A program made the translations under genes and the position numbers. A model generated the notes under the pieces. That model worked only from the letters and a program-made list of their open reading frames with translations. It made no database searches and was not told where the DNA came from. A DNA stretch of 64,000 nucleotides, taken from assembly GCF_052857255.1 (NCBI RefSeq), contig NC_135498.1, positions 86,934,639-86,998,638 of the forward strand, given 5' to 3'. Shown here one piece after another: positions 45,402 to 54,515 of the stretch. Source of the DNA: Amblyomma americanum. Taxonomy: Eukaryota > Arthropoda > Arachnida > Ixodida > Ixodidae. How positions within the stretch are numbered: the stretch's first letter is position 1; each line of letters opens with the position of its first letter.

Positions 45402-45417
45402 TGGTGGAGGTGCGGGG
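45402..45417 (+). other. Primer-binding site of gypsy element B
   Basis: TGGTGGAGGTGCGGGG, two bases after the LTR. Its first bases are the complement of a tRNA 3' CCACCA end. The tRNA is not named because I cannot search for it. Confidence 0.65.
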
Positions 45418-45426
45418 TAGCCTTCC

Positions 45427-46778
45427 ATGTTCCGGACGCCCCCTTCAAGTCGTGAAGCCAGCCCTGAGCGCTTCGCACCCGAGTACGAGCCAGCAGCTCA
45501 GCGAGCCAGCCGACGTCTCCAGGGAGAGGAGCCTGAGTTCGGGAAATTGCCGGACCGCACAAGGCAGCGAAAAGAAGCGGCTACGAGCACCACAACCTCG
45601 CCGAAGATGTCGACACCGATCATACTGCAGCAGCCGCGGGTGCCGCCAACTTTCAATGGATCCCTAGGCGAAGACCCTGAAGAATGGTTGGATCAATTTG
45701 AGCGCGTGGCGTCATTCAACAAGTGGGATGATGCGGCAAAGATTGGACACGTTTTTTCTCATTGGATGGCTCCGCACGCACGTGGTACGAAAACTACGAG
45801 TCGTCCCTTACGACATGGGAGCTATTCAAGAGAGAACTATTGAAGGTATTCACGAGTGTCGTGAGGAAAGAAAGAGCCGAACGACTCCTCGAGTCCAGGA
45901 TCCAGCTTCCGAATGAGCCCGTCCGCAGCTACGTCGAGGAGATGAAGCGCCTATTTCGCCGTGCCGATCCCGGGATGACCGAGGAAAAAAAAGTTCAGTT
46001 CTTAATACGCGGCGTAAAAGAACAACTCTTTGGCAGCCTCGTCCGTCAGCCGCCAAAAACGGTCGAGGAATTCATGCAGGAAGCCTGCACGATTGAGAAG
46101 ACCCTCGACGTCCGAGCTCGGCAGTACAACCGCCCTTCCTCTGCCTTTGCAATCCTTTCGGACACGCCGGCCACCACCAGCGACAGCTTGCGGGACGTTA
46201 TCCGCGAAATCGTCCGAGAGGAGCTACGCCGATTACTGCCATCCTCCCCACAGCCACAAGCATCGACTCTGATGGACGTGGTACGGGAAGAAGTGCAACA
46301 GGCACTTGGCACCCCGACGGCCACAGAACCCCAGGCCATGACCTACGCCGCTGCAGTAAGGACTGCTCAGCCCCAACGACAACCCCCACGTCCTCCCCGA
46401 GATGAGCCACTTGGTCCACGACGCCGCCTCCCAGCCCCCGCCCGCCCAGCCTATGACCGACCCTCAAGTCCCAGGAAATGCGACGCCTGGAGGACTTCCG
46501 ACAACCGGCCGTTGTGCTTCCATTGCGGTGAGGCCGGCCATATTCTTCGCCACTGCCCGTACCGACGTATCGGTCTTCGAGGATTTGCCGTTAACGCCCC
46601 ACGACCACGCTTCGGACAACGTCCGCACGAAATCGACGAGTACCTGCGTCGAGAAGAGTACACGCCGAACCGCTTTTCGCGCTCACCATCGCCGTCAACC
46701 TCGCGCTTTGCGTCGCCACGCCGCAGCTACGCAGCCGCGGTACGAGGAAGGTCGCCCAGCCCCCGTGGGGGAAACTAA
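45427..46778 (+). CDS. gag: gag of gypsy element B (one frameshift)
   Basis: The ATG at 45,427 opens a 139-codon frame with PTFNGSLGEDPEEWLDQFER, then VASFNKWDDAAKIGHVF. At a run of six T (45,752-45,757) the family sequence moves to the -1 frame and continues SARTWYENYESSLTTWELFK. It then runs open to TAA at 46,776-46,778. Further on are RSYVEEMKRLFRRADPG, a long Pro/Arg-rich linker, one CCHC zinc knuckle (CFHCGEAGHILRHC) and an Arg/Ser-rich end. A single lost T explains the break. A slip site in this position does not fit the X XXY YYZ rule, so a mutation or sequencing error in the homopolymer is more likely than recoding. Gag would form the particle that packages the element RNA. Confidence 0.9.
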
Positions 46779-46807
46779 AGGCAGCAACCTCTGGAGGTGA
46801 GGTTGCT
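46769..46807 (+). promoter_or_regulatory. Gag-pol -1 ribosomal frameshift signal
   Basis: The slip heptamer GGGAAAC (46,769-46,775) is in the correct gag phase (G GGA AAC) and is followed directly by the gag stop TAA. A 7-nt spacer (46,776-46,782) leads to a perfect 9-bp stem, AGCAACCTC (46,783-46,791) with GAGGTTGCT (46,799-46,807), around a 7-nt loop. Slipping back one base enters exactly the frame of pol, which is open from there to 50,479. Confidence 0.88.
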
Positions 46808-49800
46808 CACGAGCTAAACGCCGAAGATCCTCCACCGACCACGCCCCATGAAGACGCTGCACCCGCGACGCCGCATGAAGAACCGACACTCGCTGCACCG
46901 ACGCCGCACACAATGAGAACCTCGACCACGACGCAAGCTACCTTGAAATCGACGCCGCCACCCAGAGGAGCTTCGACCACACGCCCAACCCGTGACTCGC
47001 ATACGCGACGAAGCCGTGACCCGACGCCGAGAGCGACATGCAATGCAAGAGCCAGGACCTCCGACCTAGAAGTGACTATCGACGGCCGGAAAGTTACCGC
47101 TCTAGTCGACACAGGAGCCGATTACTCGGTGATGAATGGAACATTCGCTGCGCAGCTCAGAAAAGTCACAACGGCTTGGGACGGCCCACAAATTCGCACC
47201 GCTGGGGGCCACCTCATTACGCCATCAGGACAATGCACAGCGCGAGTGACTGTCAAAGGACATACCTATCCTGCGACCTTTGTTGTGCTACCGCAATGCT
47301 CCCGCGAAGTGATCTTGGGTATGGATTTCCTTAATGAGCATCAGGCGATCATCGACCTGCGATCCAAGCTGATCACGCTTTCGACGGACGAAGCCATCGC
47401 TTCGATGAAAACTCAGGAAAATCACGTTGCCCTAAGTGTCCTGGAGGAAGAAGTGAGCGTCCCACCCCGTTCAAGCGTTATCGTGACCGTAGGCGCCACG
47501 AAAGCCATAAACACTGAAGCCATCATCGAGGGGAACATGCAGTTGCTACTAGACCGAGGAATCAGCATCGCAAGAGGCATCGCACATTTCCGCAATGGCC
47601 AGGCCGAAGTACTGCTGACTAACTTCAGCGAAGAATACCGGCATATTAACAGAGGAACGACGATTGCTTTCTACGACGAAATATCTGACGTACGAGATTC
47701 CTTCGCCCTCTCCGACCCCTCCGCAGAAGATCCGCCTGACCAAGGGAACTCGCCCACTTTCGACATCAACCCAGCCCTGCACCGGAACAGACAAGACCAG
47801 ATCCGCAATCTGCTTCAAAACTACAGTGAGTGCTTTTCGACATCGCCGAAGGTGCGACAGACGCCAATTGCCAAGCATCGCATTATAACGGATCAACACG
47901 TCCGACCTCTCCGTCAAAGCCCCTACCGTGTGTCTCCGCGAGAACGACAAGCCATCCGGGACCAAGTCGAAGAAATGCTTCGCGACGACGTCATCCAGCC
48001 TTCAAACAGCCCATGGGCGGCACCGGTTGTTCTAGTGAGAAAGAAAGACGGCGCACTTCGATTCTGCGTGGATTACCGCCGCTTGAACAACATAACAAAG
48101 AAGGACGTCTACCCCCTCCCCCGCATCGACGACACACTGGACCGCCTCTGCAACGCCAAATATTTCTCATCGATGGACCTCAAGAGCGGCTACTGGCAAA
48201 TTGAGGTCGACGAAAGAGATCGCGAGAAGACAGCATTCATTACTCCGGATGGGCTGTTTGAGTTCAAGGTGATGCCATTTGGTCTCTGTTCCGCACCAGC
48301 GACGTTTCAGCGAGTAATGGATACAGTGCTGGCAGACCTGAAGTGGCAGATTTGTCTGGTATATTTAGATGACGTCGTTGTCTTCGCCTCGAACTTTGAA
48401 GAGCACCTCAAAAGACTTCGAACAGTACTAGACGCAATCAAGTCGTCTGGCCTAACCTTGAAAGCAGAGAAATGCCACTTTGCCTACGAAGAGCTGCTGT
48501 TTCTAGGCCACATCGTTAGCAAGGAAGGAGTACGCCCAGACCCGCAGAAAACAGCCGCTATTGAACAGTTTCAACCGCCGGCCGATAAGAAAGCAGTGCG
48601 CAGATTTCTCGGACTATGCGCATATTACCGACGATTTGTGAAAAACTTTTCGCGCATCGCCGAGCCCCTGACCCAACTGACGAAGGCAGACGTGCCGTTT
48701 AAATGGGAAGCGCCGCAAGCAGAAGCCTTCAAGGAACTTCAGCGTCGTTTACAGTCCCCACCGATCCTTGCGCATTTTGATGAAAACGCCGATACTGAAG
48801 TTCATACCGACGCAAGCAGCGTGGGACTAGGCGCCGTTCTCGTTCAAAAAAGTGACGGGTTGGAGAAGGTCATCGCATACGCTAGCCGTTCCCTTTCCAA
48901 GGCCGAGGCTAACTATTCGACCACTGAGAAGGAGTGCCTTGCCATCATCTGGGCTACGTCGAAATTCCGCCCCTACCTCTACGGACGGCCGTTCAAGGTG
49001 GTCAGCGACCACCACGCGCTCTGCTGGCTTGCCAATTTGAAGGATCCCTCTGGCCGACTCGCTCGATGGAGTCTGCGTCTCCAGGAGTTTGACGTCACCG
49101 TCGTTTACAAGTCCGGACGCAAGCACACTGACGCCGATTGCCTCTCACGAGCCCCTGTAGATGCACCGCCGCTGGACGACGATGAGGACGCCTTCCTGGG
49201 ACCCATCAGCGCAAGCTCTTTTGCTCAGCAGCAACGCTCGGACCCCAACCTAAAAGGCCTCATCGAGTACCTGGAAGGCAAGGTTTCTTCACCCCCCGCT
49301 TCATTCAAGCGAGGACTGTCTTCTTTCTGTGTGCAGAATGAGGTCCTTGTGAAGAAGAACTTTACAGCGAACAAAACAGCCTACCTCCTTGTTGTACCTA
49401 CTTGTCTCCGCGAAGAAGTTCTACAGGCTTCACACGACGAGCCGACAGCTGGACATCTCGGGTTTACTCGCACCCTCCGCCGCATTCAAGACAAGTATTA
49501 CTGGCCCCGACTGTCTGCCGATGTCGCACACTATGTGAAAACATGCCGAGATTGTCAGCGACGAAAGACTCCTCCCACACGACCAGCAGGATTTCTGAAC
49601 CCCATTGAACCTCCCTCAAGACCCTTTCAGCAGATTGGCATGGACTTGCTTGGCCCTTTTCCAACGTCAACATCTGGAAATAAGTGGATCATCATAGCGA
49701 CCGACTACCTGACCCGCTACGCCGAGGCGAAAGCCCTACCGAACGGAACAGCAGCAGAAGTGGCCAAATTTTTCGTGGAGTGCATTCTTCTTCGACACGG

Positions 49801-50479
49801 CGCCCCCGATGTGCTCATTACGGACAGAGGAACAGCATTTACGGCGGAACTCACGCAAGCCATCCTGCGCTACAGCCAAACAAGCCACCGGAGGACAACT
49901 GCATACCATCCGCAGACCAACGGACTGACCGAGCGCCTGAACAAAACCATCGCCGATATGCTCGCTATGTATGTCGATGCCGAACATAAAACCTGGGATG
50001 TCATCCTGCCTTACGTCGTCTTCGCCTACAACACCGCAGTGCAGGAGACCACCCAGATGACGCCTTTTAGGCTCGTCCATGGCAGGGATGCCACGACCAC
50101 GCTAGACGCCATGCTGCCCAACGTTACAGAAGAAGAGAACGTCGACGTTGCCGCCTACCTTCAACGCGCAGAAGAAGCTCGAAGGCTTGCCCGATTACGG
50201 ATCAAAGATCAGCAGCGGTCCGACGCCAGACGCTACAACCTACGAAGACGCAACGCGGAATACAAGCCAGGAGACCAAGTCTGGGTGTGGACGCCCATTC
50301 GCCGCCGTGGATTGAGTGAAAAGCTTTTGCGCCGCTATTTCGGCCCGTACAAGGTTCTTCGTCGGCTGGGTGAACTGGATTACGAAGTCATCCCTGACGC
50401 AATGACTGCATCCCAGCGACGCCGCGTACGACCAGAAGTTGTCCATGTAGTCCGTCTGAAGCCGTATTATGCGCGCTAA
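46772..50479 (+). CDS. pol: pol of gypsy element B (protease, RT, RNase H, integrase)
   Basis: The frame is open from the slip site to TAA. Residues are numbered here from the internal Met at 46,913 (1,188 residues). Protease: ALVDTGADYSVMN, Asp66. RT: FSSMDLKSGYWQ, PFGLCSAPATFQ and catalytic YLDD at 484-487. RNase H: Asp633 (HTDASS), then EKECLAI, VSDHHAL and DADCLSR. Integrase: HDEPTAGH...C..C zinc finger, Asp931 (ATDYLTRY), Asp971 (ITDRGTAF) and Glu1007 (NGLTERLNK), a D-x35-E spacing. The end has a GPY/F module (RYFGPYKVLRRL), with no chromodomain and no env. All catalytic residues are present. Expression would be as a gag-pol fusion through the -1 signal upstream; the Met at 46,913 is probably not a start. 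Confidence 0.95.
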   Translation, partial: KLKAATSGGEVAHELNAEDPPPTTPHEDAAPATPHEEPTLAAPTPHTMRTSTTTQATLKSTPPPRGASTTRPTRDSHTRRSRDPTPRATCNARARTSDLEVTIDGRKVTALVDTGADYSVMNGTFAAQLRKVTTAWDGPQIRTAGGHLITPSGQCTARVTVKGHTYPATFVVLPQCSREVILGMDFLNEHQAIIDLRSKLITLSTDEAIASMKTQENHVALSVLEEEVSVPPRSSVIVTVGATKAINTEAIIEGNMQLLLDRGISIARGIAHFRNGQAEVLLTNFSEEYRHINRGTTIAFYDEISDVRDSFALSDPSAEDPPDQGNSPTFDINPALHRNRQDQIRNLLQNYSECFSTSPKVRQTPIAKHRIITDQHVRPLRQSPYRVSPRERQAIRDQVEEMLRDDVIQPSNSPWAAPVVLVRKKDGALRFCVDYRRLNNITKKDVYPLPRIDDTLDRLCNAKYFSSMDLKSGYWQIEVDERDREKTAFITPDGLFEFKVMPFGLCSAPATFQRVMDTVLADLKWQICLVYLDDVVVFASNFEEHLKRLRTVLDAIKSSGLTLKAEKCHFAYEELLFLGHIVSKEGVRPDPQKTAAIEQFQPPADKKAVRRFLGLCAYYRRFVKNFSRIAEPLTQLTKADVPFKWEAPQAEAFKELQRRLQSPPILAHFDENADTEVHTDASSVGLGAVLVQKSDGLEKVIAYASRSLSKAEANYSTTEKECLAIIWATSKFRPYLYGRPFKVVSDHHALCWLANLKDPSGRLARWSLRLQEFDVTVVYKSGRKHTDADCLSRAPVDAPPLDDDEDAFLGPISASSFAQQQRSDPNLKGLIEYLEGKVSSPPASFKRGLSSFCVQNEVLVKKNFTANKTAYLLVVPTCLREEVLQASHDEPTAGHLGFTRTLRRIQDKYYWPRLSADVAHYVKTCRDCQRRKTPPTRPAGFLNPIEPPSRPFQQIGMDLLGPFPTSTSGNKWIIIATDYLTRYAEAKALPNGTAAEVAKFFVECILLRHGAPDVLITDRGTAFTAELTQAILRYSQTSHRRTTAYHPQTNGLTERLNKTIADMLAMYVDAEHKTWDVILPYVVFAYNTAVQETTQMTPFRLVHGRDATTTLDAMLPNVTEEENVDVAAYLQRAEEARRLARLRIKDQQRSDARRYNLRRRNAEYKPGDQVWVWTPIRRRGLSEKLLRRYFGPYKVLRRLGELDYEVIPDAMTASQRRRVRPEVVHVVRLKPYYAR

Positions 50480-50575
50480 AGGCCGCTGCATTTCCATGCT
50501 CTATTTTCGCAAGATCCGTTTTTTTTCCCTTACTAGTCGCATTATTTGTTTTAATGCATCGGGTCGATGCTTCTT

Positions 50576-50585
50576 TGAGAGGGGA
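50576..50585 (+). other. Polypurine tract of gypsy element B
   Basis: GAGAGGGGAG, ending four bases before the 3' LTR. This is the expected plus-strand primer position. Confidence 0.7.
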
Positions 50586-50589
50586 GTAA

Positions 50590-50961
50590 TGCCGCGAATA
50601 TTTGCAGTGTTTATTCGTTTTTCAAATCTGCCGCGACACCACCTTATCGCTTTGTTTGCGACGCAAGACGCGACTAGATTTATCTCGATTGATCGCAGCC
50701 AGGCAAAGCTGATTCTACGTTGTTCCGGAATGTTCTAGTAACTTTGCGCCCTTTATCTCGAATGTTCGCTATCAGCTTTAAATTGAGCACGGCCGACAGC
50801 GGCGGGCATTCTGTTCGACGACCGCCGAGCACGCTTGTCGCTTCGCCGCCGCCGAGTGATTCAGTCCATTTTGGGTGCAAGTCAGCCCAATAAACAGTTC
50901 TTTTAGAAGACCGTTTCGTCCGTCTTCATCGCTGCTTCGACTGCCGTCACCACTAGTGACA
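50590..50961 (+). repeat. 3' LTR of gypsy element B
   Basis: 372 bp, identical to the 5' LTR except for one missing C near its end (CTAGTGACA). AATAAA is at 50,889-50,894. It is followed by the target duplication ATAT. Confidence 0.96.
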
Positions 50962-51102
50962 ATATTACGTGTTTCTTTCAATAAAGGGATCAGTTGTCAG
51001 TAGCGCGTTGCCCTGTCGACCTTTGTTGTGAATGTCTCTTATTTTGCACTAACGTGTGTACGTATAACTATGCACCGACTAGCCAGCAACAAGTGTTACT
51101 TG

Positions 51103-51117
51103 AATGTCTTTCAGCCT
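51103..51117. repeat. Target duplication of the palindromic Penelope-like element, right
   Basis: AATGTCTTTCAGCCT, identical to 44,850-44,864. Confidence 0.9.
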
Positions 51118-51561
51118 GAGCGCCACCTGGCAATACAACAGCTGCATCTTACCGGTACTCCGCTACGGGGCAGAAACGCGGCGGCTAACGAAAAGGGTTG
51201 ATCTTAAGTTATTTAGAACGCAGTGAGTTGTGGAAAGAAAAAGGATAGGCGTAAGTTAAAAGAGAGGAAGAAGGCAGAGTGGGTGAGAAAACAAACGCGA
51301 GTCAGTGACACCATAGTCGAAATCAAGAGGAAGAGCTGGGCTTGGGTAGGGCATGTGATGCGAAGACAAGACAACCACTGCTCCAAGGGTATTGGAGTGG
51401 ATTCCAAGAATAGAAGCGGTAGCAGGGGGCGGCAGAAAGTGAGGTGGGCGGTTATGATCGAGAATTTTGCGGGGATAGGGTAGCCGCAGCTGGCACAAGA
51501 GAGGGTTAATTGGAGAGACATGGAAGAGACCTTTGACTGGCACCTGATGTGATCAGGGTGA

Positions 51562-52284
51562 TGATGATTCTACCAGTGCTCTGGGGCAGATTTCCATCAC
51601 TAAAAATGCGGAACATTTACAGTTGGCAACGGAAACCAATTCTTTCTTCAAAACATGCGAAGCTATGGCAGTTACGAAGATTTTAACCGAGGTTTCAATC
51701 CCCGCTGGTTGTTAACCTCAACACCTCTGGTGCCGCGTTTAAAATCCTCCTCCCATAGTTAAATACATCAAGTTCCTATCCTTTGCCGTGGGAATGTCCC
51801 CGTTTCCAAGAGTAAGCATTCTTGTATTTTGTGACTGAAACCTACCTGGAGACTCGGGCAGCATACCCTGCTCCTAAAATGGAGTGCTGTAGAGAATAGC
51901 TTACTCTCTTTTTTCTGCCATAAAGAAAAATTCGTGTGTAGAGTGTAGTTATTGGAGTGTGTTAAACAACGGCTAGGATGCGGTGAGCAGTGCAAGTACT
52001 CTCGTTCTGACTACACATTGTCTTCAATAAATAAATCTTCCCTTCAATAAACCGCTATGGAATCGACCATAAACCGCTCGTTTCAAGGCAAGATGGCTGG
52101 TGAAAATACAAAGCAAAAGAACGAAAATTCGACTATGTCTTAAATAGCACTCCTTGGGTAAACATAAGACTACTTAAAAAATGTAACGCTGGAAATAAAC
52201 TAAGATGACGAACGCTGAAACCGAACTGAATTTTAAGTGAATTTTAAGTGAATTTTAAGGTTAACATCGGCGGATTATGAGCAC
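51562..52284. other. No gene seen
   Basis: Intergenic DNA. A threefold 'ttttaagtgaa' tandem repeat lies at about 52,229-52,260. No coding sequence is recognised. Confidence 0.45.
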
Positions 52285-52912
52285 CTTAAATATTATTGGA
52301 ACAGGAAAATTTGTTGCTCTCGGCAGCTTGAAGTATCACTGACGAGGCTGCGCTGCCGCATCCCCCCTCTAAATTTCTATTTACACAAGTTGGGTTTGGC
52401 GATCTCTCCCCTTTGTGCATTTTGCCGTGAGCCAGAATCTATTGAACATTTTTGGCTGTATTGTCGCCGATTCAACTCACTGAGAAAGAGGTTGCTGGAG
52501 GAGCCCTTGCAGCATCTTGGCCTTAGTTTGAGCAGCCCGCTCTTGCTATCATTTGGCGCCACCACATTTGGGTTCAGCCACAGATCTGTTTGCACCGCTG
52601 TTCAAAATTTCCTGATAGAATCTCACCGACTGCCTTGCTAAGTGTTCCATCCTTTTTTTTTCTATCAATTATTACATTTTGACTAAATCATTAATATTTA
52701 ATCCCTCTCTTTATTATTATTCTTAAAATTTTAAAATCAAAACACTCATCCCTTTTCTGTTCATGACGAAAAATTCACCGGTGTTGCGCTCCCACGTGCT
52801 TTTCCTTTTTGTTAACTGCGTTCAGGTGAATAGCCACCCGATTCTTGGCCGATCCCCCAGTGTGGGTATGTGCCATCTTTTGATAGGCTAACAACAACAA
52901 CAACAAGTGCTG
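52285..52912 (+). repeat. I-like LINE 3' end
   Basis: It encodes an ORF2 C-terminus with a C..C...H...C knuckle (LCAFCREPESIEHFWLYCRR) and QHLGLSLSSPLLLSFGA, stopping at 52,639-52,641. The 3' UTR carries 'cccagtgtgggtatgtgcca' and ends in ACAACAACAACAAC at 52,892-52,907. It is 5' truncated. It is an inverted partner of the layer-2 copy at 44,240-44,849. Confidence 0.85.
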
Positions 52913-52914
52913 AC

Positions 52915-53425
52915 AACATCTGTTTATGCTGCCGCTATTTAATCGCAGCAAACTAGACAAAGGAAAAAACTTTGGAAACCACGGAAGCACTATGCTATCC
53001 CAATAAATGCATCCAGAAAAAAAACCCAAAACTCCAAAGCATTTAGGAGGAAAATATTACCTTCAGACACCTACAATCCGTATCTCAAAAGAAAAGATCA
53101 AGATTGCTTTAGCGATCACAGACCCTGCAGCTTTTATCATACAACGTGCAGCCCTCCTTTTTTCCTCAATTTCAAACGCTTCTGTCGTTTCTCGGAAACG
53201 ACGGACCTTACTTTCTTTTGCTCCGTTCAAGTTCTTACTAGAGTGCGATTCAGGTTAGGCTGTGTTATGAACGGCGCTTTCTTCGCAGTAAGAACTCGAC
53301 TTCAAACTAGTGCTATTTATATCCCTTTCTTTTCTGGGTCGTCGTAAATTCTGCGCTCTTTTCATTATACTCCGCTGGCCCTCTTGTTCTTAGTTCCACG
53401 GGGTATTGTAATGCGTTTACTTTGC
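52915..53425. other. No gene seen
   Basis: No coding or repeat family is recognised. Confidence 0.4.
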
Positions 53426-53429
53426 AAAA

Positions 53430-53903
53430 CGCTCCCTTGTACTGAAGTTGTTTGAAAAATGTGCGAAGCATGGCTGATAACTGTGCGTAAGCGCCAAACG
53501 CCGGCAATGTACAGCCGGCATCCAGAAATTATGTACAGCCGGCCAAATCTTCAGCTGGCCTGTGTGACGGCCTCGTTTTCCCTGCTCCTGCAGCTTATGA
53601 CGGAGCGAACTTGGGATAATATCAAATCTAAGCACAGACTCACTATGTCTGTGCTTATTATTGAGCTTTCTGCAAGTTTTCTTTGTTATAAAGCGCAGAA
53701 GCGCATAAAAAGCGGCAGTTGCGCACGCCAGCTGAATATTTGGCGGGCTATACAGCAGTCCGAATCTTCAGTGAGATTGCGCGACGGCCGCTAGACGGCC
53801 TCTGCTGGTGTAATTTAGTTCGTGGGCACAGATCCACCCAATAAACAGTTTCTTTTGGAAGCCCCTTTTGGCTGCGTTATTGGCTGCCGTCACCACTACG
53901 TGG
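53430..53903 (+). repeat. Probable solo LTR of a gypsy element related to element B
   Basis: The right end (53,820-53,903: 'cacccaataaacagtttctt', 'ttggctgccgtcaccactac') closely resembles the end of element B's LTR ('agcccaataaacagttcttt', 'cgactgccgtcaccactacg'). It contains TATAAAG-like and AATAAA motifs. No internal region follows. The left boundary is uncertain. Confidence 0.65.
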
Positions 53904-53904
53904 C

Positions 53905-54515
53905 GAAGTTTCGGCAGTCTCGGAAGGGCACTGCAGTTTACGACAGGCAGCGAAGCACTGGAGGTTGCCAGTGAGTACATCTATATACTTAGCGCAGGTA
54001 GTGACCGCAGATCTAGACCACGAGAGTCAAATAACTAGCAGAATAAGAATGTGGGGGACATGCGGAGAATGCGGTGGACAGCATGCAATCTCAGGTTATG
54101 AATAGTAGTTTACCAGCATCCCAACAGAAGAAAGTACATAACAGCTGTATGTTACCGGTACTAACCTATAGAGCGCAGAAACTTCCCTTCATCGCGGCAA
54201 GCTACGGAAAGGAAGAGGATTCGTGTAACGCTAAGATGCAGAGAAAGAGAATAGGTCAGGGAACAAACGCGAGTTAATTAATGATTGCCAAGTCGAAATC
54301 AAGAAGTAGAAATGGACTTGGGCAAGGCATGTAATGCGAACGCAAGCAAGCATATAAGGAGATGTGACAGGGTCAGGCAGTGGATGAGATTAGGAAGTTT
54401 GCACGGACAAGATTGCCGCAGCTGGTTGAACATGCGGTTAGTTGGAGGAATATGGGAGAGGAATTTGTCCTGCAGTGGACGTAGTCAGGCTGATGATGAT
54501 AATAATGGTGATAAG
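53905..54515 (+). repeat. RTE-like LINE, 3' part
   Basis: It runs from 'cggcagtctcggaagggcac' through 'ctgtatgttaccggtactaa' and 'attgccgcagctggttgaac' to the 'gctgatgatgataataatgg' tail. It is decayed. Confidence 0.78.

Larger units (their letters stand above)
45027..50961 (+). mobile_element. Ty3/gypsy element B, near-complete and young (layer 4)
   Basis: It has 373- and 372-bp LTRs differing by one base. Target duplication ATAT is at 45,023-45,026 and 50,962-50,965. A primer-binding site follows the 5' LTR, and a purine tract (gagaggggag, 50,576-50,585) precedes the 3' LTR. The order is gag, protease, RT, RNase H, integrase. pol is open from end to end. The only coding damage seen is a one-base loss in gag. 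It sits in one arm of the palindromic element. LTR identity indicates a very recent insertion. Confidence 0.95.
44865..51102. mobile_element. Palindromic Penelope-like element (layer 3), interrupted by gypsy element B
   Basis: Once element B and one ATAT are discounted, this is about 295 bp forming one long hairpin. The left arm 44,876-44,992 ('acgttagtacaaaataagag' to 'acatcgtaactccacc') pairs with 45,005-45,026 plus 50,962-51,056. The loop is only about 12 nt (TCTCATCTGATA). A 15-bp target duplication flanks it. Its parts resemble the end of the Penelope-like element at 35,738: the spaced run GACA.GG.CAA..GCGC..ACT.A.AACT.A...TTTATT and a 'gctagt.ggt' end motif. It has no coding sequence, so it would be non-autonomous. 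The class assignment is an inference. Confidence 0.75.
44240..51132 (-). repeat. I-like LINE 3' end, antisense, itself split (layer 2)
   Basis: On the minus strand, sequence runs from about 51,132 to 51,103 and resumes at 44,849 down to an (AAC)n tail at 44,240-44,256. Its marks are 'cagcttgaagtatctctgac', 'gaggctgcgctgcc' and 'agtgtgggtatgtgccatct'. The same family is in the plus direction at 52,285-52,912, where the ORF2 C-terminus is open. About 110 bp between the tail and the layer-1 LINE (44,131-44,240) are unexplained. Confidence 0.8.
43580..51560 (+). repeat. RTE-like LINE split by nested insertions (layer 1)
   Basis: The left part (43,580-44,130) encodes an RT core in broken frames (NKIRIRKGVRQGDTMSPMLF, then an open MGLKINMQKTKVIVHQ...YLGQVLTADPDHE stretch) and stops at 'ctcaagagaaaagtatatt'. 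The right part resumes at about 51,134 with 'acaacagctgcatcttaccg'. It continues through 'gtgggtgagaaaacaaacgc' and 'gggggcggcagaaagtgagg' to the (TGATGAT) tail at 51,558. The two parts join at the same point of the LINE, so all of 44,131-51,133 is later insertion. It is an inactive remnant. Confidence 0.88.

Noticed and set aside
45752..45759. Programmed frameshift inside gag at the T run
   Set aside because: The T run is not in the X XXY YYZ phase of the upstream frame and lies within the capsid domain. A lost base is simpler.
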